From positions 682,001-746,000 of the forward strand of contig JAFKGK010000003.1 in NCBI GenBank assembly GCA_017307165.1: a DNA stretch of 64,000 nucleotides. The letters are read 5' to 3'. Position 1 is the stretch's first letter. Every line of letters begins with the position of its first letter. The position numbers and the translations under genes were made by a program. Under the pieces are notes generated by a model. It was not told the DNA's origin. It saw only the letters and a list, made by a program, of their open reading frames with translations, and searched no databases. Below are positions 27,064 through 36,119 of the stretch, piece after piece. This DNA is from Candidatus Melainabacteria bacterium. Its GTDB lineage: Bacteria > Cyanobacteriota > Vampirovibrionia > Obscuribacterales > Obscuribacteraceae.

Positions 27064-27816
27064 TCAAGGCTCTCGACAGACTCGATGGACAGTTTTTTGG
27101 ATTGCAGCTATTTGTGCTTTGACCTTGTCTGCTTCATCTGTCATATCCAGGTCACGCAGGGCGAGATAGAGATTGGAGAGCGCAGGCAAAGCCTCCTTGC
27201 TGTTGCTACCAGTAGGCATGAGGGCAAGAGCCTGTTGGTAATATGATTTGGCCTCCATAAATTGTTTTGCCCTATCTGCCTTATCCTTGAGAGTCTGCCC
27301 GTTTAAATAATGATTGAGCCCAAGATTGTTGAGGTCCCTGGCGATCAACGCCTTGTCCGCAGGCTTGTATTGCCTGTCATGCTCTAGCACAGCGGTATTG
27401 CATGCGATGGCTGCTAGTGGATAATTGAGATCACGAAAAATATTTGCAAGATCCTGATTGTTTTTTACCCAACGTGGATTGTACTCGTTTGGGTGCATGG
27501 CCCAGGTGACGCTCAATTGTTCTTCTAAGAGCTGCTTGGCGCCCTCGAGATCTCTGATCTCCCATTTGAGCCTTGCAAGATTTTCGCGAGCATCCAGCAA
27601 CTTGTTTTGATAGTCTGGCTGTGATTTTTGTTCTGGTGACGCTGCGAGCAGTTTTTCGTAGTTTGTCCTGGCCTGTTTGAGATCACAGAGCAGCACATTT
27701 TCATAGTCGTTTGCTGATTGCTGATCCAGAGCTTCTCTTTGTAGCGGATAAGTGCCAGCGAGGACCGCTATAAAGATGAGAGCTATAAAAGTAATCTTGA
27801 TCGCCAGATTGCTCAT
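27064..27816 (-). CDS. Membrane-anchored TPR protein of the HTTM module
   Basis: A 250-residue protein with an N-terminal membrane anchor (ITFIALIFIAVLAGTYPL, about 8-25) and helical repeats of TPR type in the remainder, for example LARLKWEIRDLEGAKQLLEEQL and LNNLGLNHYLNGQTLKDKAD. It overlaps the HTTM gene by 4 bases, so the pair is translationally coupled. A similar anchored helical-repeat gene (37025-37846) adjoins the second HTTM gene. Probably a periplasmic scaffold for the HTTM protein; this is inference from repeated linkage. Confidence 0.74.
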   Translation of the reverse strand: MSNLAIKITFIALIFIAVLAGTYPLQREALDQQSANDYENVLLCDLKQARTNYEKLLAASPEQKSQPDYQNKLLDARENLARLKWEIRDLEGAKQLLEEQLSVTWAMHPNEYNPRWVKNNQDLANIFRDLNYPLAAIACNTAVLEHDRQYKPADKALIARDLNNLGLNHYLNGQTLKDKADRAKQFMEAKSYYQQALALMPTGSNSKEALPALSNLYLALRDLDMTDEADKVKAQIAAIQKTVHRVCREP

Positions 27817-29159
27817 GATTGACTCGATTGCAGTGTGTATTTTTTGTTTTCACCAAATAATGTGTATTTGATAGAAGCAAAAACCTTGAAGATGATCTGA
27901 CCGATTAAAGAGAATAGCGGCCAGTGAATGAACGGGCTCAAGATCCATAATAAAGGCATGCGCCAGGCCAAATATTTGAAGGCATCGTAGCCTTTGAGCA
28001 TTTTGTTTTTGTCCATTACGATGACCTGGCCTTCGAGGTCGCTTTCTGCAATATTTGGCCCTGCAGCTGTATTTGTTGCCAGCTCATCAAAAGACACGCC
28101 TCTAAATCTGCCAAAGACATCGAGCGAGGCAATAACGCTCACGATCTTGACTGATACCGGAGAGCGATCGCTGTAGATGACCTGGTGTGCTTGCCCGTAC
28201 TTTTGCACCATCCTTGCTTTGACCATGTCCCAGACGCGGGTGAGATCCTCTGGATAAACGAAGAGCAGATAGGTAAACATAAAGACCCATTCAAACATAG
28301 GAAGATTCATCGTGTATTCGATGCCCAGATGCAATGATATGCCCAACAAGATCACCCAGTAGCGTGTCTTGCGCCACCAGATAAAATTCCACAAGATAAA
28401 CTCCACAAACAAGGTCCCCCAGGTGAGCACCATGTATATGGGCAACTGGTCTAAGAAATGAGGTATCGGAAAGCGCATGAGATCATCGTAACGCACGGCA
28501 TAATAGACAGCAGTGCCGTCATTCCAGTTAGGGCCTTCCATCTTGCAAAACCAGGTATGGGCATAAGCTATGCAAAGTTGTATCTGCAAAAGCCTTTGGG
28601 CCCATGGTGCTGTCCATGGTGCTTGGAAGCCTTCAATCCGCCAGTCGCGTCTAAAAGACCTAAATAGGCTATCGAGTGAAATGGCATCGCCGCAATTGGA
28701 AAGAGCCATGCATAGAGCGGCAATGCGCAAGTAATTGTCGCCTGCATTTTGATTGAGCTCAAAGTGCGAGCTAAAGGACATGAGCAATAGATAGACAGCC
28801 CAGGTTGATACTCTGGTAAATAAACCCAATATCATGCATACGATTGAGCCCACCAGGACCCAGAAAGCTCCCCACATGTATCTGTCATCAGGTGGCAAAA
28901 GTACCAGTACGTCAAAGAGTGGGTCTTTGTGCCAATAGAGGCTCATCATGTCCTTGATGGGGATGATGGACTCCTTGAGATAAAAGATGTCAAAGTCGGG
29001 ATAGAGGTGCACCATGCAATTTTCCAGCAGCACGATACCAAATATGATGCGAAACAAAGCCATCGGCAGGGGGCTGGTTGGCGTAAACCAAAACTTGTTC
29101 CAGGCTCTAATGTATTTATTTTGATGCTCGGAGGCGCTTTGCGTGGCAGATTGAGTCAT
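27813..29159 (-). CDS. HTTM-domain (vitamin-K-dependent gamma-carboxylase-related) membrane protein, long form
   Basis: A 448-residue polytopic protein of the HTTM family, membrane relatives of vitamin-K gamma-glutamyl carboxylase. Family features: N-terminal FWFTPTSPLPMALFRIIFGIVLL, the YLR-containing loop NAGDNYLRIAALCMALSNCGDAISLD, the QLCIAYAHTWFCKMEGPNWNDGTAVYY segment and LGISLHLGIEYTMNLPMFEWVF. A tail of about 130 residues after the last conserved helix, with two more hydrophobic stretches, is absent from the second HTTM protein (37814-38749). It sits 2 bases from its companion gene and overlaps the TPR gene. The biochemical role of bacterial HTTM proteins is mostly unknown. Confidence 0.85.
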   Translation of the reverse strand: MTQSATQSASEHQNKYIRAWNKFWFTPTSPLPMALFRIIFGIVLLENCMVHLYPDFDIFYLKESIIPIKDMMSLYWHKDPLFDVLVLLPPDDRYMWGAFWVLVGSIVCMILGLFTRVSTWAVYLLLMSFSSHFELNQNAGDNYLRIAALCMALSNCGDAISLDSLFRSFRRDWRIEGFQAPWTAPWAQRLLQIQLCIAYAHTWFCKMEGPNWNDGTAVYYAVRYDDLMRFPIPHFLDQLPIYMVLTWGTLFVEFILWNFIWWRKTRYWVILLGISLHLGIEYTMNLPMFEWVFMFTYLLFVYPEDLTRVWDMVKARMVQKYGQAHQVIYSDRSPVSVKIVSVIASLDVFGRFRGVSFDELATNTAAGPNIAESDLEGQVIVMDKNKMLKGYDAFKYLAWRMPLLWILSPFIHWPLFSLIGQIIFKVFASIKYTLFGENKKYTLQSSQS

Positions 29160-29161
29160 GT

Positions 29162-29848
29162 TTAGGGATCGTCTTTTTGCAGGTCTTGTGGTTTTACTTG
29201 GTAGGCAAAAATTGTTTTAACATCAGTGTGATATGGCAATCTGTCCCTATATGTCCAGTTTTTGCTATCAGGTGGCGGGGTGATTGCTGAATATTTGAGG
29301 ATGGAGACACGGACCGGTTTGACGGCAGGGTTGGCATAGTCATAATTGGCGCGGGCAAGATAACGAGCAATATTTGGTAGGAATTGAGCATAGTTGGCCC
29401 AAGGCATGCAATCACCAAACATCTTGCGTTTTTTTTCGGCTCTAAATTTTTCGAAGCCCTGCATTTTTTCGGTACGAGGAAACTCATAACAGCGCACTGT
29501 GCCATCAGAAAACTCTATATTGGCCACGCAATGATAATTGATATTGCGGACGCTCGGCGAAAAAAGGCTCCAATGCTGGATCAAACCTGTGCCAGCCATA
29601 ATTGGCCAGGTAAACCTCGTGACTAGGGATTTGCCTATGATCCAATCTGGAGTCAACCAGGCAAGGATAGTAATCAATGACACGATCAAAAATATATTGA
29701 CCGCGACCTTATCAGGCATGTCATAAAAAAATCTGCGAGTAGGCTCTACTCTCGCACGATCAAACGCCAAAAGCAATTCGCCTTCTACTGGATGCGCAGT
29801 AGTCGGTGATTGCATCGGCTTGTCTAGATTATCGGTCTCAGCTACCAT
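29162..29848 (-). CDS. HTTM companion protein A (unknown family)
   Basis: A 228-residue protein with one membrane segment (about 48-66) and an extracytoplasmic domain. It shares with two other genes in the window (29861-30532 and 38749-39396) the pattern W-x-[LMV]-F-x-P-x-x-R-x-x-N-x-H, then DG[ST], then PR-x-E, then a basic FxxFxxEKxRxF stretch and an ARYxARxN motif. All three lie next to an HTTM gene. The protein is probably an obligate partner of the HTTM enzyme. First gene of the minus-strand operon; its start is 12 bases from the divergent companion B, leaving little room for two promoters. Confidence 0.75.
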   Translation of the reverse strand: MVAETDNLDKPMQSPTTAHPVEGELLLAFDRARVEPTRRFFYDMPDKVAVNIFLIVSLITILAWLTPDWIIGKSLVTRFTWPIMAGTGLIQHWSLFSPSVRNINYHCVANIEFSDGTVRCYEFPRTEKMQGFEKFRAEKKRKMFGDCMPWANYAQFLPNIARYLARANYDYANPAVKPVRVSILKYSAITPPPDSKNWTYRDRLPYHTDVKTIFAYQVKPQDLQKDDP

Positions 29849-29860
29849 TTTGATAGTCTC

Positions 29861-30532
29861 GTGATATTGCCTGTCAGTATCTTTTATCCCAATTTAGCGG
29901 TCTCTAAAAACGCGGTGACGCAAAAATTATCCTTTCAATCAGCAAGACGCTTTCACAGAGCCATTTTTGTCGCATCGACCTTTGATAAGTGCGCTATCAA
30001 TCTCGTCATCATTTCTTTTTTGCTCCTGGCTCTTATTTTAGGGATTCTCGAGATGTCTTTCATCGATCTTGAGACTTATAGAGCAATGATCGGTTTGGGG
30101 GCGCCTATTGGGATGAAGCAGGGGTGGAGGATGTTTGGGCCTGACCTGCGCAAGACAAATTGGCATACTTTGGTCTTGATCGAGCTTGAGGATGGCACTA
30201 TCAAGGCGCGTGAAATGCCACGCATGGAAAAATTGGGTCAGTGGGAGAGATTTGCAAAAGAAAAAGAAAGGAGCTTTTTGCAAGATCGCATGGCGATCTA
30301 TAAGTATCGACGCTTTTGGCCTAGTCTTGCTCGATATTATGCTCGTGCCAATAGCGATATCGGTAAGGGTATAAAGGCCAGGCGGGTGACTTTTATCTTG
30401 ATGTGGACTCCGATGCCCGATCCTTACGCTCCCCCTGCTAAATATACTTATCGAGACAGGATGCCGGAGCATGACAATTGGCAGGTCAATTTGGTTTATC
30501 GTGTCACACCGCAAGATCTGGCTGGCCTATAG
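29861..30532 (+). CDS. HTTM companion protein B (unknown family)
   Basis: A protein of up to 223 residues, paralogous to companion A and transcribed away from it. Visible motifs: GWRMFGPDLRKTNWHTLVLIELEDGTIK, MPRMEKLGQWERFAKEKERSF and FWPSLARYYARANSD, with the RDRMPEHDNWQVNLVYRVTPQDL tail that also resembles companion A (VKPQDL). A membrane segment lies at about 47-66. The GTG at 29861 is the earliest start; a GTG at 29915 would also precede the membrane segment. It has no HTTM gene of its own beside it, so it may serve the HTTM protein of the divergent operon as a second subunit. Confidence 0.72.
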   Translation: MILPVSIFYPNLAVSKNAVTQKLSFQSARRFHRAIFVASTFDKCAINLVIISFLLLALILGILEMSFIDLETYRAMIGLGAPIGMKQGWRMFGPDLRKTNWHTLVLIELEDGTIKAREMPRMEKLGQWERFAKEKERSFLQDRMAIYKYRRFWPSLARYYARANSDIGKGIKARRVTFILMWTPMPDPYAPPAKYTYRDRMPEHDNWQVNLVYRVTPQDLAGL

Positions 30533-30603
30533 GCTATCTCCCAAAAGTATCCCCTAGTAATATCCTCCTTTAAAATCCTCGTATAAAGACTTCTATAAAA
30601 TGC

Positions 30604-30630
30604 GAAAACCCCGGCATTGCCGGGGTTTTC
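30604..30630. terminator. Strong, probably bidirectional terminator
   Basis: A perfect 12-base-pair inverted repeat: gaaaaccccggc, loop att, gccggggttttc. The GC core is flanked by A and T runs on both sides, so it can terminate the plus-strand companion B gene and the minus-strand collagen-like gene that converge here. The rest of the 126-base intergenic stretch shows nothing else. Confidence 0.88.
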
Positions 30631-30658
30631 AACTTTATCCAGATCTGCGGCTGAGGCT

Positions 30659-32668
30659 TTAACCGCCTTCGCTGTAGGATCCGCTGCTACCTGAGCCTCC
30701 GGATGGACCGCTAGGACCACCAGGACCGCTAGGACCACCTGGACCACCGGGACCGAACGGGCCACCAGGACCGGCAGGACCACCAGGACCGGCAGGACCG
30801 CTAGGACCGCCAGGACCGCTAGGACCGCCAGGACCGCTAGGACCACCAGGGCCGCTAGGACCACCAGGGCCGCCAGCACCCTTGGGACCTCCGGGACCGC
30901 TGGGCCCACCAGGGCCGCTAGGACCGCCAGGGCCGCTAGGACCACCAGGACCGCCTGGGCCGCCAGGACCACCAGGGCCACTAGGTCCGCCAGGACCACT
31001 GGGACCGCCAGGACCGCTAGGACCGCCAGGACCGCTAGGACCACCAGGGCCGCTAGGACCACCAGGACCACCGGGGCCTTTGGGACCGCCAGGACCGCTA
31101 GGACCGCCAGGACCGCTAGGACCGCCAGGACCGCTAGGACCGCCAGGACCGCTAGGACCGCCAGGACCTTTGGGACCGCCTGGACCACCGGGACCGCTGG
31201 GACCACCAGGACCGCTGGGACCGCCAGGACCACTAGGACCGCCAGGACCGCTTGGGCCACCGGGACCAGCAGGACCTTTCGGACCACCAGGACCGCTAGG
31301 ACCATTAGGACCGCTAGGACCACCAGGACCACTAGGACCACCAGGACCTTTAGGACCGCCAGGACCACTGGGACCACCAGGACCGCTAGGACCTTTAGGA
31401 CCGCCAGGACCGCTGGGACCACCAGGGCCGCTAGGACCACCAGGACCGCTAGGACCTTTAGGACCGCTGGGACCGCCAGGACCGCTGGGGCCACCAGGAC
31501 CGCTAGGACCACCAGGGCCGCTCGGGCCTTTAGGGCCACCAGGGCCGCTTGGACCACCAGGGCCGCTAGGACCACCAGGACCGCTAGGACCTTTAGGACC
31601 ACCAGGGCCACTAGGACCACCAGGGCCACTAGGACCACCAGGGCCACTAGGACCGCCAGGACCACTAGGACCGCCAGGGCCGCTAGGACCGCCAGGGCCG
31701 CTAGGACCTCCAGGGCCACTAGGACCGCCAGGACCGCTAGGACCTTTGGGGCCGCCAGGACCGCTAGGACCACCAGGGCCGCTAGGGCCACCGGGGCCGC
31801 TAGGACCACCAGGGCCGCTAGGGCCACCAGGGCCACCGGGACCACCAGGGCCAGCAGGGCCTCCAGGACCACCAGGGCCTCCAGGACCTACCGGACCACC
31901 AGGACCACCAGGGCCTCCAGGACCGGCAGGGCCTCCAGGACCAGCAGGACCGCCAGGGCCAGCAGGACCGCCAGGACCACCAGCGCCACCAGGACCTAGG
32001 GGGCCGCTAGGACCCAGGGCGGATGTACCTGGGGCATTGGTTGAACCAGTAATGGGATTGCCATCTACACTACCGACCGGCACTACGCCAGCTGTGTTGG
32101 TAATGGGATAGGTGTACAAGCTCTGGAATCGTATTAAGCCGTTGGCTACGCCTTGCTTGCCAGTCGCATCAGTGCCGAAATTAGCGCCGAAAAATACAAT
32201 CGGTGCTGGAATACGTGCAATCAGAGTTGTCCTGACGCTAGCAAAGGGACCCGGGGTACCGGTACCTGGGGCAGGGATGCCCGGGTCTGTCGCAGCAGTG
32301 GTTGTACCAATGGGGCCATTGGTGCCAGTGGTGTTTGCGGTACCACCTGCGCCATAATCCTCATAAGTGATCAACTCGGCTGTAATACTCTGAACAACAG
32401 TACCGTCTACAGGGTGAGTAGCAAGAGCAGCTTTCATAGCGCTGACTGCTTGTCCTACACGCCCCATCTGACCGGCTGCACGGGCGCAATCCTTACATGC
32501 TCTATCACACATGTCTGCAGCAAATATCAGAACGGTAATGTTTAGAGCGAGCGCGCTGATAACAATCAAGATTGCTACGATAGCGGCTAGCTCGATGGCC
32601 GTGATACCCCTCAGTCGCTCCTTGAGCAACCTGCGGCTGTGGGGTATCTCTTTAGGCGTATTCAACAC
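30659..32668 (-). CDS. TadE-type anchored protein with long collagen-like Gly-X-Y domain
   Basis: A 669-residue surface protein. The N-terminus is TadE/pseudopilin-like: a basic leader ([10 protein letters not shown]), [23 protein letters not shown] as the membrane segment, and a helical [16 protein letters not shown] stretch with three Cys. A beta-rich Gly/Thr region (about 100-220) follows, then about 145 uninterrupted Gly-X-Y triplets (about 222-660). Position X is almost always Pro; Y is Gly, Ser, Ala or Lys. The end is Ser/Gly-rich. The GTG start is supported by ggaggagg just upstream. Collagen-like bacterial proteins form triple helices and serve in adhesion, filaments or spore coats. 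Probably an exported filament or stalk protein. Confidence 0.85.
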   Translation of the reverse strand: MLNTPKEIPHSRRLLKERLRGITAIELAAIVAILIVISALALNITVLIFAADMCDRACKDCARAAGQMGRVGQAVSAMKAALATHPVDGTVVQSITAELITYEDYGAGGTANTTGTNGPIGTTTAATDPGIPAPGTGTPGPFASVRTTLIARIPAPIVFFGANFGTDATGKQGVANGLIRFQSLYTYPITNTAGVVPVGSVDGNPITGSTNAPGTSALGPSGPLGPGGAGGPGGPAGPGGPAGPGGPAGPGGPGGPGGPVGPGGPGGPGGPAGPGGPGGPGGPSGPGGPSGPGGPSGPGGPSGPGGPKGPSGPGGPSGPGGPSGPGGPSGPGGPSGPGGPSGPGGPSGPGGPSGPGGPKGPSGPGGPSGPGGPSGPGGPKGPSGPGGPSGPGGPSGPGGPSGPKGPSGPGGPSGPGGPSGPGGPKGPSGPGGPSGPGGPKGPGGPSGPGGPSGPNGPSGPGGPKGPAGPGGPSGPGGPSGPGGPSGPGGPSGPGGPGGPKGPGGPSGPGGPSGPGGPSGPGGPSGPGGPKGPGGPGGPSGPGGPSGPGGPSGPGGPSGPGGPSGPGGPGGPGGPGGPSGPGGPSGPGGPSGPGGPKGAGGPGGPSGPGGPSGPGGPSGPGGPSGPAGPGGPAGPGGPFGPGGPGGPSGPGGPSGPSGGSGSSGSYSEGG
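30690..32005 (-). repeat. Collagen-coding tandem repeat
   Basis: About 1.3 kb of 9- and 18-base units with consensus ggtcctggtggtcctagc-type codons on the minus strand, encoding GPGGPS-like hexapeptides with GPK, GPA and GPSG interruptions. Codon third positions vary between neighbouring units, showing long-term divergence rather than recent expansion. Because Gly (GGN) and Pro (CCN) codons are reverse complements, the other strand is also open and reads GPPGPL. Confidence 0.88.
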
Positions 32669-32753
32669 CGCGCCTCCTCCGTTTGTATAGGGTTGGCATA
32701 CTATTACAACTATTACGATACCCAGGATGCGTGAAGTCAGGGTGAAAATAAAT

Positions 32754-32785
32754 AAAAAGCCGGCTCTTAGTAGAACCGGCTTTTT
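32754..32785 (-). terminator. Intrinsic terminator of the TadG-like VWA gene
   Basis: Stem aaaaagccgg (32754-32763) pairs with ccggcttttt (32776-32785) around a 12-base loop. On the minus strand the stem is followed by TTTTTATTTATTTT. It lies 20 bases past the stop of the 32805-35267 gene and upstream of the collagen-like gene, so the two have separate transcripts. The remaining 32669-32750 stretch should hold the collagen-gene promoter; a TAATAGTAT-like -10 is visible on the minus strand, without a clear -35. Confidence 0.82.
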
Positions 32786-32804
32786 ATTTGTTTTATCGCT
32801 TGGT

Positions 32805-35267
32805 CTATTGTTGGGCCTGGCTCAGTCGTCTTGCGATCGCCGAGAAAGCATCCTTGACCTCGTCGGACTTGGTGCATTTGAACAGGATGGAGCCATTGCC
32901 TGCCTTGTCAGTCAAGCCTCCGCTCAGACCCAGGAAAGTATCCTGGAATGATTGGAAAACGGGGTTGTTTGTGACGTCCAGACCGATGGCGTAGATGGCA
33001 ATACCTTCGCCCTTGCACTGAGCAGCCTCGGTAAGGGCGCCGGTGGCTTCGGGGCCGCTGGTGCCTCCGGTTGGTACGCCGTCAGTAAAGAATACGATGG
33101 CGTGCTTGCCGGCTGGTCTATTTGTAGCAATTGTACTGATATCGTATTTGCCACTATTTTTGAACATACGACGGGCCGTAGCTATGGCCTCGTATGTATC
33201 GGTGTTGTCCAGAGGTCGTCCATTATCCAGACCGTTGGCAGTGGCGGTATTGGCCGACCAGGCCGCACTGACCGATGGAGCCTTGGCCATTTGGGTAGTC
33301 GAACGACAACCGGCCACGGCACCAAGGCTATTGGCCATGGTGTCCGCTTTTACTAGTTCTTTGCGAGGCTGTCGGAAGCCTTGTCCCGAGCCACCAGGTA
33401 TGGAGCTAGTGTTTTCACAGGCAACTCCTCCTCCGAGATACATATGACCTATTGCACGTGTCTTGTAGCGAGGTGAAATATAGTTGGAGTTTTCTCTGGA
33501 ACCATCAGTGTTGTCGGATGCACTACCTCTGGTGGTGTAGTTGGGAGATGGAGGCGAAGACATGACGGACGAATTGGAGAAGCCTACGAAGCCAAAGCGG
33601 CAATCAGTTAGAGAGGATAGCTTTTGGAAGAAGCCACCGTCGGCACCATCGAGCGCTGTGGCGATCGGTTGCGAAAAAAGCATGGCCAGTCTGTGGTAGG
33701 CGCGCTGGTAGTAGCTGGCTACGTGTGACGAGGTCATGCCCGTGTTCTGCTTGTTGACACCACCATACATGGTATAAATGCTGCCACGACCAAGACAAGC
33801 ACGGTTAAAATTGGTCGCATTGTCGAGATTGCCGCGTGCGGCTTCTACTAATACGCCAATGTTTTCGAATCTAACGGTCTGCCCTTGAAGTGTGGTATCA
33901 GGCTCTTCGTTTGAAAAGGTGATGCTACCAGTATCCTGGAAGGTATTCGGACCATCGAGTGGTTGTTTGTAAGGCCAGGGATTGGGGTTGGCAAGATTGA
34001 CGACGATATCCGTAAAGGCTCTGACATTGGTCACATTGGCTGCAGTTGCAGTGTATGGGACATAACGCGCAGGGTATTCGAGAAGATCGGCGCCGCCTAC
34101 ATAAGGCTGAAATCTAGCATTGTCGGGCAGAGTAGTGTTCTTTTCGGGGTTGTAGCAAAGATTGCGGTTGATCCCATTTTCGGCGCTGACCGTACCGGTA
34201 TTGCCGAATGGCTTGCCATAGCCCCAGGGGGCTCCAAGAGAACAGTTGCCGGGAGGGGTGCCATAGTCATATTTAAAATACGAAGACAAGCCACCACTAT
34301 TTTGCACGAGTGCCCAATATGGCAGAGTGTTGACGCGCAAATTGTAGTCCATTTTGAATCTAGGGCTGGCATCGGAATCTGATTCGTCAGCTAGCTCCAT
34401 TCGCATGGGAGGTAATACGTTGAGCGACAGGCCTTCGGGCTTGTTGTTGTAATTGTGCTGTATATAGGTAGCCAGTCGGTGTGATTCTGAGCCGCTGGTG
34501 CTGGGAGGTACTTCGAGGTAGCTGACCATGCCTCTATTGGCGACACCATTCCAGACATTGCTATTGGCGGGACTTTCGACACCATAATCTAAGAGTCCGG
34601 AGGCAGGGCTCGAATTGTTGGTAGGAGTGACGGTAGGATCCCAGCATCTACGGACAAAGGTCACCATGGTCGCATCGTCCATCGAGCCCGAATAATCGAA
34701 TACGAGCACGGTGTCTACCTGAGGTAGGCCACCGCCGGACTTGGCGTTGAGATTGACCATGTTGACGCCGACAATGCTCAAAAAGACCGGTTTGTAGCCA
34801 TAGCCAGCAAAGACCATGATGGCTCGACCATTTTCGGCTGCTGCAGCCGTAGGAGCAACTGGTTGATAGTTATTGAGCGGATCGGCCAGAGCTACCATAA
34901 ATTTGCAGGCACCAGGGGCGCCCGCATTGAGGGTAGCTGCATAAGTAGTAACGGGTGTAGCTCCAGTGAGACGCTGGCCTAGCAGATTGCCGGCTCTAAA
35001 CATATTGGCTGCGTAGAGGCAGGCATTGTTTTGGGCGAGGATCAACTTGGACTTGCTTGCGTCGTCGTTAGAGATGTCGTAACCGGTAAGCATGGCGGTG
35101 CCTGCGAGAGCTGCACTGTCGCAGGTCGCCGTGAGCTCTCTCTGAGCCATTTGTACTCTACTTGAGTCGAAGGTAAAGAAGCCCACGAGCATGACCAGGA
35201 AGAATAACGCCAGGACAAGCCCGGTGACCGCCGCTCCTTTCTGGTTTCGTAGTTTTTTGTTTGGCAT
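32805..35267 (-). CDS. TadG-like protein with von Willebrand factor A domain
   Basis: An 820-residue protein. The N-terminus is TadG-like: [34 protein letters not shown], then [24 protein letters not shown] domain begins at about 185 with the MIDAS motif DYSGS (Asp191, Ser193, Ser195), and [11 protein letters not shown] lies in its distal part near residue 730. A large Gly/Asn/Ser-rich insertion (about 205-570) separates the two, so the VWA fold is split by a big loop. TadG proteins are minor pseudopilins exposed at the cell surface, and VWA domains bind partners through a metal ion. It is 48 bases downstream of the TadE-like gene; no Tad secretion genes (tadA, tadB, cpaB) are in the window. 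Confidence 0.84.
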   Translation of the reverse strand: MPNKKLRNQKGAAVTGLVLALFFLVMLVGFFTFDSSRVQMAQRELTATCDSAALAGTAMLTGYDISNDDASKSKLILAQNNACLYAANMFRAGNLLGQRLTGATPVTTYAATLNAGAPGACKFMVALADPLNNYQPVAPTAAAAENGRAIMVFAGYGYKPVFLSIVGVNMVNLNAKSGGGLPQVDTVLVFDYSGSMDDATMVTFVRRCWDPTVTPTNNSSPASGLLDYGVESPANSNVWNGVANRGMVSYLEVPPSTSGSESHRLATYIQHNYNNKPEGLSLNVLPPMRMELADESDSDASPRFKMDYNLRVNTLPYWALVQNSGGLSSYFKYDYGTPPGNCSLGAPWGYGKPFGNTGTVSAENGINRNLCYNPEKNTTLPDNARFQPYVGGADLLEYPARYVPYTATAANVTNVRAFTDIVVNLANPNPWPYKQPLDGPNTFQDTGSITFSNEEPDTTLQGQTVRFENIGVLVEAARGNLDNATNFNRACLGRGSIYTMYGGVNKQNTGMTSSHVASYYQRAYHRLAMLFSQPIATALDGADGGFFQKLSSLTDCRFGFVGFSNSSVMSSPPSPNYTTRGSASDNTDGSRENSNYISPRYKTRAIGHMYLGGGVACENTSSIPGGSGQGFRQPRKELVKADTMANSLGAVAGCRSTTQMAKAPSVSAAWSANTATANGLDNGRPLDNTDTYEAIATARRMFKNSGKYDISTIATNRPAGKHAIVFFTDGVPTGGTSGPEATGALTEAAQCKGEGIAIYAIGLDVTNNPVFQSFQDTFLGLSGGLTDKAGNGSILFKCTKSDEVKDAFSAIARRLSQAQQ

Positions 35268-35315
35268 TTGATCTGACCTTGTTTTGATTTATTTGGTGCG
35301 GGATAAGATGTCCTT

Positions 35316-35891
35316 TTAAAATTGGAGGCCCGGGGGATTTTCGAATTGTGCTTCGCTGCTGACGCGCAGGGGCATCGGGCTGCTTAAGCCCTGGATATTG
35401 AACCAGGGAACAGGGATGAGTGGAGAGACAGTACCATCTATGGTGACGCGGAGAGTACACACATATTGGTTGACGTCGGGAACATTTCCCAGACCAAGGG
35501 TTTGAGGACCGACTATGACAGGCAAGACAGTCGCTCCCGAATTTTCTATAGGTTGTCTGATGATCTCTACTTTGGGATTGGTGGCTGTCTGCACCCAATT
35601 GACCCCGGGAAACATGGCCTTGACTTGGTTGGCTCTGGAGCGAGCAGAGTCGTATGCACCGGGATAGGGGGTGCCATTGGGTTCGGGGACATAGACGAGA
35701 GTGTTAAAGGTCTTGGCCTTGGCTGCCAGCATTACAGCCTGGTTGCAGGCAAACCAGAGAAAGAATGCTCTAAGACCGCAGGTGGCGAGATTGAGGATGG
35801 GAAAAAATATAAATAGGAAGAGCACATACATAGTGGCGACATACTCGGCCGCCATGGCTCCCCGTCTCTTGCGGTAATTTGATTTGGACAT
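35316..35891 (-). CDS. TadE-like pseudopilin
   Basis: A 191-residue protein with the TadE N-terminal pattern: basic leader NYRKRRGAMAAEYVATMYVLFLFIFFPILNLATCG, where GAMAAEY resembles a prepilin processing site (Gly before a Glu at +5). The rest is beta-rich with no Cys pair apart from the first 60 residues. The ATG at 35891 is used; a GTG at 35906 would add five residues. Together with the VWA TadG-like gene downstream it forms a two-gene minus-strand unit. TadE proteins are minor pilins of tight-adherence systems. An 8-base-pair hairpin lies in its leader. Confidence 0.8.
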   Translation of the reverse strand: MSKSNYRKRRGAMAAEYVATMYVLFLFIFFPILNLATCGLRAFFLWFACNQAVMLAAKAKTFNTLVYVPEPNGTPYPGAYDSARSRANQVKAMFPGVNWVQTATNPKVEIIRQPIENSGATVLPVIVGPQTLGLGNVPDVNQYVCTLRVTIDGTVSPLIPVPWFNIQGLSSPMPLRVSSEAQFENPPGLQF

Positions 35892-35954
35892 TTGTTTGTA
35901 CACCACCCTGGGGTTGAGGTCTGCGGATATAGCTTTGTCGTATTTATACCCAAT

Positions 35955-35977
35955 CTGAGCCGTAAACAGCGGCTCAG
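35955..35977 (-). promoter_or_regulatory. Leader hairpin upstream of the TadE-like gene
   Basis: ctgagccg and cggctcag form a perfect 8-base-pair stem around the 7-base loop taaacag, 64 bases ahead of the TadE-like start. There is no T-run after it on the minus strand, so it is not a classical terminator. It could be a protein-binding site, a transcript-stabilising structure or chance. The 35907-36119 intergenic stretch otherwise holds only the terminator at 36061-36084. Confidence 0.4.
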
Positions 35978-36060
35978 GCGATCACGATCCCACATGCAAA
36001 TCGTGCAATTTAATCTATTTATAAACGTATCACGTGGCTTTTGACACTGTCAATGATATG

Positions 36061-36084
36061 AAAAGGCCCGCTGACGGGCCTTTT
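36061..36084 (-). terminator. Intrinsic terminator after TPR gene
   Basis: A perfect 10-base-pair stem, aaaaggcccg / cgggcctttt, with tetraloop ctga, 36 bases past the stop of the minus-strand TPR gene (36120-36893). The T-run lies within the second arm. It separates the TPR gene from the TadE-TadG unit. Confidence 0.85.
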
Positions 36085-36119
36085 GCACGGATCTAAAGAG
36101 CTGTTTTTTTGGTTAAGGC

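Noticed and set aside
30496..31872. 458-codon minus-strand ORF rich in VLAALVVL
   Set aside because: Out-of-frame reading of the collagen repeat; it lacks a plausible start region and overlaps the terminator and companion B gene.
30882..32111. 409-codon plus-strand ORF of GPPGPL repeats as a gene
   Set aside because: It is the exact antisense of the collagen-like gene, has no ribosome site, and follows automatically from Gly/Pro codon complementarity.
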